This document shows, one piece after another, positions 1-4,893 of a stretch of 8,825 nt of DNA. Below the pieces are notes generated by a model. It did no database searches. It was not told where the DNA came from and worked only from the letters and a program-made list of their open reading frames with translations. A program made the translations under genes and the position numbers. Within the stretch, counting starts at the first letter, position 1. Each line of letters opens with the position of its first letter. The stretch lies in contig QNFD01000096.1 of the NCBI GenBank assembly GCA_003645435.1, positions 1 to 8,825 of the forward strand, read 5' to 3'. This stretch comes from Gammaproteobacteria bacterium. Lineage in GTDB: Bacteria; Pseudomonadota; Gammaproteobacteria; GCA-001735895.

Positions 1-42
1 CAATAGCCCTGCAAGTATAATAATAAAAGCAGTTAGTGACAT
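1..42 (-). CDS. Possible N-terminus of a membrane protein running off the left edge
   Basis: Reading leftwards from an ATG at 42, the minus strand is open to the window edge and encodes MSLTAFIIILAGLL, a hydrophobic stretch that would suit a signal peptide or first membrane span. The same frame is open further upstream, to a stop near position 90, and reads VDGYESIAIVWV just before the Met, so the true start could lie upstream. No ATG, GTG or TTG was found in that extension. The ribosome site in front of the Met is poor. The gene would diverge from the CoA-transferase. Fourteen codons cannot identify a family, and the plus strand is also open across this stretch, so this is tentative. Confidence 0.3.
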   Translation of the reverse strand, partial: MSLTAFIIILAGLL

Positions 43-186
43 TACCCAGACAATCGCTATCGATTCATATCCATCTACTTTAAAACATTAATATTCCCCG
101 AACTGTCTATTGTTTCAAAGCCGGGATTGCATGACAATTTGGGTAATTTCGTTAAAGTTGTCGCCTGGCAGGTGAGGGGATCATCA

Positions 187-1380
187 ATGAGTACTAATGG
201 GCCATTATCAGGATACCGGGTCATCGAACTGGGGCAGTTACTCGCGGGGCCTTTCGCCGGCTGTATGCTCGGTTATTTCGGCGCGGAGGTGATCAAGATT
301 GAACCCCCCGAAGGCGGCGACCCGATACGAGGCTGGCGCGAGCTTGATGAGGGTACCTCGCTCTGGTGGCGTTCGCTGGCCCGAAATAAAAAATCGGTAA
401 CGATTAACTTGAAGTCAGAGAAAGGTGTGGCGCTGGTGAAGGAGTTGATTAACGGCGCAAATGTCGTCATCGAAAATTTCAGGCCGGGCGTGGTGGAACG
501 TTGGGGTCTCGGTCCCGATGAGTTCAAACAAAGCAATCCAGGGCTGGTTTATGCGCGTATATCCGGATATGGCCAGACCGGACCTTATTCGGGCAAGGCT
601 GGTTTTGCCTCGGTGTGCGAGGGTATGAGTGGATTTCGCTACGTCAATGGGCATCCAGGCCAGGCTCCGGTGCGGCCTAATTTGAGTATTGGCGACACCA
701 TATCAGGTATTCATGCGGCACTCGGAATCTGTATGGCCTTACTCGAGCAAAAACAAAGTGGCACGGGTCAGGTGATCGATGTTGCGCTTTACGAGTCGAT
801 GTTCAACCTGATGGAGGCGGTGGTGCCGGAATACGATGGCGCAGGTGTTATCCGTGAACCCTCGGGCAGCACGGTCACCGGCATCGTGCCGACTAATACC
901 TATCGCTGTAGTGATGGAAAATATGTCGTCATCGGCGGTAACGGGGACTCTATATTTCAGCGTCTAATGGTTGCCGCGGGTTATCCTGAAATGGCCGAGG
1001 ATCCCCGTCTGGCGTCGAATCCGGGCCGGGTCGAACACGAGGCCGAGATTGACAGGGCGCTTTCAGACTGGTGCCTGAATAATAAATCGGATTATATACT
1101 CGAAATCCTGGATGAAAGAAGGGTACCGGCAGGGCCGATTTACAATGTCGAAGATATGATTAATGATGAGCATTTTAACGAACGTAAGCTGTTTGAAGTG
1201 GTCGAAATTAATGGCAAACAGCTGAAAATTCCAGCAATCCTGCCGAAACTGGACAAAACGCCCGGCGCCACGCGTTGGCCCGGACCTGAACTGGGTAGTC
1301 ATAACCAGGAAGTCCTGGGTGAGCTGCTGGGGTTGTCCGCCGAAACGTTACAGGGCTTATCGGCAGATGGTGTTATCTAA
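187..1380 (+). CDS. Class III CoA-transferase (CaiB/BaiF family)
   Basis: This 397-aa protein is a full-length family III CoA-transferase; the family is usually near 400 aa. Such enzymes move CoA between carboxylic acids in the cytoplasm and work as interlaced dimers. The N-terminus has the family signature: LSGYRVIELGQLLAGPFAG (residues 7-25), then GAEVIKIEPPEGGDPIR (32-48). The middle has NKKSVTINLKSEKG (67-80), IENFRPGVVERWGLG (95-109) and ISGYGQTGPYSGKAGF (125-140). SIGD (167-170) places the catalytic aspartate at D170, close to the position known in formyl-CoA transferase. ATG 187 is preferred over ATG 127 because it has a GGTGAGGGG ribosome site and starts at the conserved family N-terminus. 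The acyl substrate cannot be read from the sequence. A MITE-like element begins right after the stop codon. The gene may once have been co-transcribed with nudC. Confidence 0.93.
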   Translation: MSTNGPLSGYRVIELGQLLAGPFAGCMLGYFGAEVIKIEPPEGGDPIRGWRELDEGTSLWWRSLARNKKSVTINLKSEKGVALVKELINGANVVIENFRPGVVERWGLGPDEFKQSNPGLVYARISGYGQTGPYSGKAGFASVCEGMSGFRYVNGHPGQAPVRPNLSIGDTISGIHAALGICMALLEQKQSGTGQVIDVALYESMFNLMEAVVPEYDGAGVIREPSGSTVTGIVPTNTYRCSDGKYVVIGGNGDSIFQRLMVAAGYPEMAEDPRLASNPGRVEHEAEIDRALSDWCLNNKSDYILEILDERRVPAGPIYNVEDMINDEHFNERKLFEVVEINGKQLKIPAILPKLDKTPGATRWPGPELGSHNQEVLGELLGLSAETLQGLSADGVI

Positions 1381-1540
1381 GGAGCCTCTGATCAATTCGT
1401 GAATCAACATCTGCTAGTTAAAATGAGCCAGTCCTTCGTTGCAAATCTTGCGAATAGAGCTACTATTCGCTGCAATTCGCGCCTCGACCTGACTCGTTTT
1501 ACCCGCGCATCTGAATGACTCAGAATTGATCAGAGACTCC
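1381..1540. mobile_element. MITE-like non-autonomous element, 160 bp
   Basis: The ends are inverted repeats: GGAGCCTCTGATCAATTC at 1381-1398, and GAATTGATCAGAGACTCC at 1523-1540, whose complement matches at 17 of 18 bases. The similarity continues weakly inward (TGAATCA beside TGAGTCA). The flanks are CTAA (1377-1380) and TTAA (1541-1544). Both fit YTAR, the target used by many IS5-family elements, so these may be a 4-bp target duplication with one changed base; a 2-bp TA duplication is the alternative. There is no transposase gene, so any movement must use one supplied in trans. A perfect internal palindrome lies at 1450-1470. The left flank includes the TAA stop of the CoA-transferase, so the insertion did not change that protein. 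The structure is read directly; the IS5 link is inference. Confidence 0.8.
1450..1470. repeat. Internal palindrome of the MITE-like element
   Basis: GCGAATAG (1450-1457) and CTATTCGC (1463-1470) are perfect 8-bp arms around the loop AGCTA. The hairpin sits near the middle of the element, as is common for MITEs. In a read-through transcript from the CoA-transferase it would fold as RNA. No U-tract follows, so it is not a typical terminator. Confidence 0.7.
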
Positions 1541-1636
1541 TTAACCATTTCAGTAGGAAAATCGCAGGCTAAACAAATCAGGCATGATGGGAATGGAATC
1601 AATGAAAAAATTAACCTTTCAATCCATCTTGAGTTT

Positions 1637-2641
1637 ATGCTTTATCCGACTGTGCTACAGGATTGTTATCCATTGACTGACTCAGAAAATATCCACTATA
1701 GCGGGCTCGAAATCGATCGGGCTGGCGAGCTCAGAAAAGATCCCGGCTGGCTCGAGGATCAGTGGAATCGACCGGATTGTCGTATCCTGTTGTTAAGGAA
1801 TGATGCCAATCTGATGTCCTGGCAGGTGGCGCAGGAAAAATCTCCGGTATCCATTAACCATTCGCGTGACGAGGTCGAAGGCCTGTTGGAGCAGGTGACC
1901 TCTAAAGTTTTTCTCGGCCTGGATGATGGCGTACCCCTGTTTGCACTCGATGTATCAGATTGTGATGAGACAATCATGCAGCCCATATTGGCTGACAATG
2001 AATTTTTCGATTTGCGCCAGGCGGGCTGGCTGCTTAGCTCTCAGGAAGCATCGCTATTGGCCTATGCCAGGGGGCTGTTGTACTGGCACCGACACAGTAA
2101 ATTTTGCGGCACCTGCGGTAGTCCGACCGAAATAAAACAGGGCGGGCACATGCAGTTATGCAGCAACCATAGTTGCGCGCGAATGACTTTTCCAAGGACT
2201 GACCCGGCCGTGATCATGCTGGTTGAGCACTGGCCGGCTTCGGGTCCGCCGATTTGCCTGTTGGGGCGTAACGCCCGCTTTGCGGCTCGAATGATGTCTA
2301 CCCTGGCGGGCTTTGTCGATCCTCTGGAAAACCTTGAAGAAACCGTTAGACGAGAGGTATTTGAAGAATGCGGTATCGAAGTCGATCGGGTAACTTACCA
2401 GGCTTCCCAGCCCTGGCCATTCCCGTCTTCAATTATGCTTGGTTTTCGCGCCCGTGCTGTGACAACCGATATACGAGTCGATGGCATTGAAATTGAGGAA
2501 GCGGGCTGGTTTAGCGCCGACGAACTCAGGGACTTTGGCGAATGGGGTGATGAAGGTGAGGGGTATTGTTTGCCGCGAAGGGATTCAATTGCACGTTTTT
2601 TAGTTGAATCCTGGATAACTGACACAAAGGGGCGTTCTTAA
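1637..2641 (+). CDS. nudC: NADH pyrophosphatase / NAD-RNA decapping Nudix hydrolase NudC
   Basis: NudC cleaves NAD(H) into NMN(H) and AMP, and in E. coli removes NAD caps from RNA. In this 334-aa protein residues 1-145 form the variable N-terminal domain. A zinc ribbon follows, with C157, C160, C175 and C180. The Nudix box runs G225 to I247 and is intact (GFVDPLE, seven residues, then REVFEECGI). The NudC signature SQPWPFPSS is at 257-265. It is longer than the 257-aa E. coli enzyme, as are many homologues with an expanded N-terminus. The frame is open back to an ATG at 1526, but that start lies inside the MITE-like element and its extra residues look non-native. No other ATG, GTG or TTG was seen between the two. 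ATG 1637 begins with YPLTDSENIHYSGLEIDRAGELR, which looks like a genuine N-terminus. Its ribosome site is weak. Family call is near certain; the start is likely. Confidence 0.95.
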   Translation: MLYPTVLQDCYPLTDSENIHYSGLEIDRAGELRKDPGWLEDQWNRPDCRILLLRNDANLMSWQVAQEKSPVSINHSRDEVEGLLEQVTSKVFLGLDDGVPLFALDVSDCDETIMQPILADNEFFDLRQAGWLLSSQEASLLAYARGLLYWHRHSKFCGTCGSPTEIKQGGHMQLCSNHSCARMTFPRTDPAVIMLVEHWPASGPPICLLGRNARFAARMMSTLAGFVDPLENLEETVRREVFEECGIEVDRVTYQASQPWPFPSSIMLGFRARAVTTDIRVDGIEIEEAGWFSADELRDFGEWGDEGEGYCLPRRDSIARFLVESWITDTKGRS

Positions 2642-2655
2642 TTCAAGAACGCCCC
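2629..2655. terminator. Hairpin between convergent nudC and the DUF1127 gene
   Basis: GGGGCGTTCTT (2629-2639) and AAGAACGCCCC (2645-2655) form a perfect 11-bp stem around AATTC. The left arm contains the last codons of nudC and the loop region holds its TAA stop. Neither strand has a long U-tract: the minus strand continues with TTTGTGTC and the plus strand with GGTTGG. It probably ends transcription from both sides or protects the 3' ends. The position between two convergent stops supports this. Confidence 0.7.
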
Positions 2656-2678
2656 GGTTGGTGGTTTAAGTTCAGTAC

Positions 2679-3131
2679 TCAGGCACATTTTTTGGTCTCA
2701 TACTGCGCCTGGTTAGCACTTTCGATGCCGCGCACACTGCTACTTATTTTGCTCGATGTATGGTTTAGCCTAAGCGAGTCGGCGCTGCGGTTGCGTCGGG
2801 CATTCAGTGCTTCGAGACTAGTCGAACCATGCTTTATGTCATACAGGTCATCCCGGCTCAGACCAATATCTTTCAGTGAACGGTCATTCATCTGAGATAG
2901 ATCTTTAATGGCCTGACGTCTCCCTGCTTCTGCTTTTGAGTCTTCGATATACTTTTGCACGGAGGCCATGATCTTGGCGACCAGGTCCAAAAATGATCTG
3001 GACCGAATCTCGCGACCATGTCTTTCATGGGCAGATTGATCCGAGCCAAATTGATCCAGATATTGACGGTTGATGCCGTTTCCAGTATTGGCATCGACAA
3101 TAGATGCGACGGCCAGGTTTAAAAATTTCAT
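2679..3131 (-). CDS. DUF1127-containing protein with an extended N-terminus
   Basis: The 150-aa product carries a DUF1127 (YjiS-like) motif at about residues 73-103: QAIKDLSQMNDRSLKDIGLS then RDDLYDIKHG. This matches the pattern of short basic DUF1127 proteins, some of which bind RNA and affect phosphate, carbon or stress metabolism in alphaproteobacteria. Most DUF1127 proteins are about 45-90 aa. This one has about 70 extra residues before the motif, including a helical-looking stretch at 46-66 (SFLDLVAKIMASVQKYIEDSK), and about 45 polar residues after it. I see no convincing signal peptide, though the first 12 residues are apolar. ATG 3131 has a good ribosome site (GAGG, nine bases upstream). 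It is divergent from the LysR regulator and convergent with nudC. DUF1127 membership is confident; the function here is unknown. Confidence 0.88.
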   Translation of the reverse strand: MKFLNLAVASIVDANTGNGINRQYLDQFGSDQSAHERHGREIRSRSFLDLVAKIMASVQKYIEDSKAEAGRRQAIKDLSQMNDRSLKDIGLSRDDLYDIKHGSTSLEALNARRNRSADSLRLNHTSSKISSSVRGIESANQAQYETKKCA

Positions 3132-3167
3132 GTTAGAATTCCTCGTGTCAGTGATTTAAAGAATTTG

Positions 3168-3196
3168 TTGCTGAAAGGAGAATATATGTCTAATAT
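3168..3196 (+). promoter_or_regulatory. Possible weak promoter for the LysR gene
   Basis: TTGCTG (3168-3173) and TAATAT (3191-3196) are 17 bases apart on the plus strand, opposite and overlapping the DUF1127 promoter. This is the usual layout for a LysR gene that represses itself. A start near 3203 would fall after the leader ATG at 3186, so this promoter and translation of the leader ORF exclude each other. The match to consensus is modest. Confidence 0.3.
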
Positions 3197-3209
3197 AGCC
3201 ATTAAACAA
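3181..3209 (-). promoter_or_regulatory. Predicted sigma-70 promoter of the DUF1127 gene
   Basis: On the minus strand TTGTTT (3209-3204) is separated by 17 bases from TATATT (3186-3181). Transcription would start near 3175, giving a leader of about 43 nt that contains the GAGG ribosome site. The spacer contains a TAAT/ATTA palindrome, so a regulator bound there would compete with RNA polymerase. Confidence 0.55.
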
Positions 3210-3254
3210 ACGATTAAAATTATTATTCAGTATAGAAAAACTAATCTATTATGA
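3186..3254 (+). CDS. Possible 22-aa leader peptide overlapping the LysR start
   Basis: An ATG at 3186 follows an excellent ribosome site (AAAGGAG, five bases before the ATG) and opens 22 codons, MSNIAIKQTIKIIIQYRKTN then LL. The TGA stop overlaps the LysR ATG as ATGA (3251-3254). The LysR ATG has no visible Shine-Dalgarno of its own, so this could be a translationally coupled leader. Against it: codon content is ordinary AT-rich intergenic sequence, and a candidate LysR promoter would start transcription after 3186. No similarity to a known peptide is recognised. Confidence 0.35.
   Translation: MSNIAIKQTIKIIIQYRKTNLL
3191..3204. promoter_or_regulatory. Candidate LysR-type operator between divergent genes
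   Basis: TAAT (3191-3194) and ATTA (3201-3204) form an inverted repeat with a 6-bp spacer. It lies between the -35 and -10 of the DUF1127 promoter and covers the candidate LysR -10. The sequence CTAAT, reported as a core of GcvA binding sites in E. coli, occurs here (3190-3194) and again at 3241-3245. The regulator is GcvA-like, which makes this a reasonable operator candidate. The region is AT-rich, so short palindromes can arise by chance. Confidence 0.35.
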
Positions 3255-4162
3255 TAGTTCTACCACCCTTAAATTCGTTACGGGCCTTCGAAAGCGCAGG
3301 GCGGCATCTGAGCTTTAGCAAGGCGGCTGAAGAACTGAGCGTGACGCCCGGGGCTATTAGCCAGCAAATCCGGGGCCTGGAAGATTTTCTCGAAATCAAG
3401 TTGTTCAAACGACGTAACCGCTCGAGCGTGCTCACCGATGCGGGACAGATATTCCTGCCCCTATTGAGCGATGGTTTCTCCAGTATCAGCGAGGCGGTTG
3501 ACGTGGTGCGCAAGTCTCAGTGTGACGAGCCGCTGACTATCACTGCACCGCCATCTTTCACTTCTAAATGGTTGATTCCGCGCCTGTGTAAGTTTCAGTC
3601 ACTCCATCCGGATATCGATGTACGCATCGATGCATCATCGCATCTGGTTGATTTTGTGCGCGATGATATCGATGTCGGCATTCGCTTCGGTGACGGTGAG
3701 TATCCGGAGCTTGAGTCAATTTTTCTATTCTCGTTTGATCTGATCCCGGTATGCAGTCCGGAATTGCTCACCGATGGTAAGGGTCTGGGCGATGTTTCCG
3801 ATATTCGACATCATACCTTGTTGCACGATGATGACCGCAATATTGACCCCAGTTGGCCGGATTGGGCAATGTGGCTTGCCACCGCGGGGGTCGATGATAT
3901 CGATGCCAGCCGTGGTATTTACTTCAACCAGGGCGAGATGATCATTGAAGCGGCGCTGGAGGGGCAGGGCATTGCTCTGGTTTCGAGTGTGATGGCTGCC
4001 GGCGAAATCGAATCCGGTCGCCTGGTGCAGCCGTTTGAGACACGATTACCGGTAAGACTCAGGTTTCATCTGGTAACCTCGGCTCAAAAAGCGCGTAATC
4101 CGAAGGTGGCCGAGTTCAGGCAATGGATTTTAGAGGAAAGCGCATATTTGCGTGAATTGTAG
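3251..4162 (+). CDS. LysR-family transcriptional regulator, GcvA-like
   Basis: At 303 aa this has the standard LysR length and architecture. The N-terminal winged helix-turn-helix spans about residues 5-64: LPPLNSLRAFESAGRHLSFS, then KAAEELSVTPGAISQQIRGL, then LFKRRNRSSVLTDAG. The effector-binding domain covers about 93-295. The LPPLN opening, DFVRDDIDVGIRFGDGEYP (134-152), PVCSPELL (166-173) and the stretch from GQGIALVSS through GRLVQPF (238-262) resemble the GcvA subgroup. That subgroup includes the glycine-cleavage regulator but also many regulators of unrelated functions. No gcv gene is present here, so the name GcvA is not assigned. The effector is unknown. The divergent DUF1127 gene is its most likely target, by position. 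ATG 3251 starts at the conserved N-terminus but lacks a ribosome site. Confidence 0.93.
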   Translation: MIVLPPLNSLRAFESAGRHLSFSKAAEELSVTPGAISQQIRGLEDFLEIKLFKRRNRSSVLTDAGQIFLPLLSDGFSSISEAVDVVRKSQCDEPLTITAPPSFTSKWLIPRLCKFQSLHPDIDVRIDASSHLVDFVRDDIDVGIRFGDGEYPELESIFLFSFDLIPVCSPELLTDGKGLGDVSDIRHHTLLHDDDRNIDPSWPDWAMWLATAGVDDIDASRGIYFNQGEMIIEAALEGQGIALVSSVMAAGEIESGRLVQPFETRLPVRLRFHLVTSAQKARNPKVAEFRQWILEESAYLREL

Positions 4163-4191
4163 TCGGGGTTGGGATTGGTTTGGATTTCACA

Positions 4192-4302
4192 CCCTCACCC
4201 CTGCCCTTTTATGCCCTCGGGTGCTCCCTGAGGGAGAGGGCAGTCTATCTAAAAGAACCCCCTCATCCCAGCCTTCTCCCCCGAGGGGAGAAGGAGAAAG
4301 GG
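4192..4302. repeat. Two imperfect copies of a palindromic intergenic repeat
   Basis: Copy 1 (about 4192-4243) begins CCCTCACCCCTGCCC, and copy 2 (about 4260-4302) begins CCCTCATCCCAGCC. Both continue into a CT-rich arm, a short loop and a GA-rich arm. Copy 1 pairs CTGCCCT (4201-4207) with AGGGCAG (4237-4243) and has an inner CTCCC-TGA-GGGAG (4224-4236). Copy 2 has the 10-bp perfect stem CCTTCTCCCC / GGGGAGAAGG (4272-4294, loop CGA). Intergenic CCCTCACCCC...CTCTCCC...GGGAGAGGG repeats are widespread in proteobacterial genomes. Genome-wide copy number cannot be judged here. Confidence 0.7.
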
Positions 4303-4309
4303 AATTTTT
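4272..4309 (+). terminator. Possible terminator of the LysR gene within repeat copy 2
   Basis: The 10-bp stem at 4272-4294 (loop CGA) is followed, after ten purine-rich bases, by TTTTT at 4305-4309. The gap between stem and U-run is longer than in an ideal intrinsic terminator. Its position, 110 bp after the LysR stop, is reasonable. The hairpin could also simply be part of the repeat. Confidence 0.4.
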
Positions 4310-4352
4310 GTATGTGGCGTAAATGCATCAATTAGCGCATTAACGAAAGGCC

Positions 4353-4386
4353 AAAAAAAAGGGCGAGACATGGTCTCACCCTTTTT
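4353..4386 (-). terminator. Intrinsic terminator of the cold-shock gene
   Basis: On the minus strand GGGTGAGAC (4381-4373), loop CAT and GTCTCGCCC (4369-4361) form a 9-bp stem with a single G-U pair, followed by eight Ts (4360-4353). The upstream side has AAAAA (4386-4382), so the terminator may also work weakly for plus-strand transcripts from the LysR side. It lies about 50 bp after the csp stop. Confidence 0.9.
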
Positions 4387-4432
4387 AACCGTCGACCTCA
4401 GCAGAGGCTAAAGGTTACTTACGTTCCGACAA

Positions 4433-4639
4433 TTACAACGCAGTGATGTTCTCTGCCTGGGGACCTTTCTGGCCCTGGGTAACAGTGAACTCGACTTTCT
4501 GACCTTCGACCAGAGTTTTGAAACCCGTGCCGCTGATAGCGCTGAAATGAGCAAATACGTCAGGTCCTGATTCTTGCTCGATGAAGCCAAAGCCTTTAGA
4601 TTCGTTGAACCATTTAACGGTGCCGGTTGTTGTAGACAT
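4433..4639 (-). CDS. CspA-family cold-shock protein
   Basis: The 68-aa protein is a single cold-shock domain of normal family length. It binds single-stranded RNA and DNA and melts RNA secondary structure; family members act in cold adaptation or as general RNA chaperones. [16 protein letters not shown] (5-20) contains RNP1 (KGFGFI, 15-20), and DVFAHFSAI (27-35) contains RNP2 (VFAHF, 28-32). The C-terminal [17 protein letters not shown] (49-65) is typical. RNP2 has Ala where VFVHF is more usual, a small and common change. ATG 4639 follows AGGA and an ATATATAT run. The gene is monocistronic: its own promoter, a leader of about 150 nt and its own terminator are visible. A long leader suggests post-transcriptional control by temperature, as for E. 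coli cspA. Which csp paralogue this is cannot be said. Confidence 0.96.
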   Translation of the reverse strand: MSTTTGTVKWFNESKGFGFIEQESGPDVFAHFSAISGTGFKTLVEGQKVEFTVTQGQKGPQAENITAL

Positions 4640-4670
4640 ATATATATCCTATTTAATAAAAGAAAATAAA

Positions 4671-4688
4671 GCCTCTTTAAAATGAGGC
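4671..4688 (-). promoter_or_regulatory. Hairpin with U-rich tail in the csp leader
   Basis: On the minus strand GCCTC (4688-4684) and GAGGC (4675-4671) pair around ATTTTAAA, and the A/T-rich loop can extend the pairing. The RNA continues as UUUAUUUUCUUUUAUU, then reaches the ribosome site about 20 nt further on. The stem and U-rich tail could act as a weak attenuator, or as a temperature-sensitive element in the leader. Function is inferred from position and shape only. Confidence 0.45.
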
Positions 4689-4796
4689 CATTGGGCTGGA
4701 AGTTGAGTTATTACTTATGAAAAACAGGACAAGGTACAAATGAAGGGACGTCGAAATGGTGTGCATAAATATAAGACTTACTTTCAAGCCGAGCGC

Positions 4797-4824
4797 ATAA
4801 TATACGTATTTCGATCGCAGTCAA
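4797..4824 (-). promoter_or_regulatory. Strong sigma-70 promoter of the cold-shock gene
   Basis: On the minus strand TTGACT (4824-4819), a 16-base spacer and TATTAT (4802-4797) closely match consensus. Upstream lies an A/T-rich tract (AAAAAAATAACAAAATA, about 4830-4846) that resembles an UP element. Transcription would start near 4790, giving a leader of about 150 nt. This is close to the 159 nt of E. coli cspA, although sequence identity to the E. coli cold box is not claimed. Confidence 0.75.
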
Positions 4825-4893
4825 CAAGTATTTTGTTATTTTTTTAGCAAATAGTCGCCGTATGTCCTTGTGATATCGATTTTTTGAAGCCTG

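Noticed and set aside
1414..1602. Minus-strand 62-aa ORF across the MITE-like element
   Set aside because: It lies almost entirely within the element's interior and terminal repeat, and its N-terminal part is antisense to the region before nudC. It has no recognisable domain and is best explained as an accident of the repeat.
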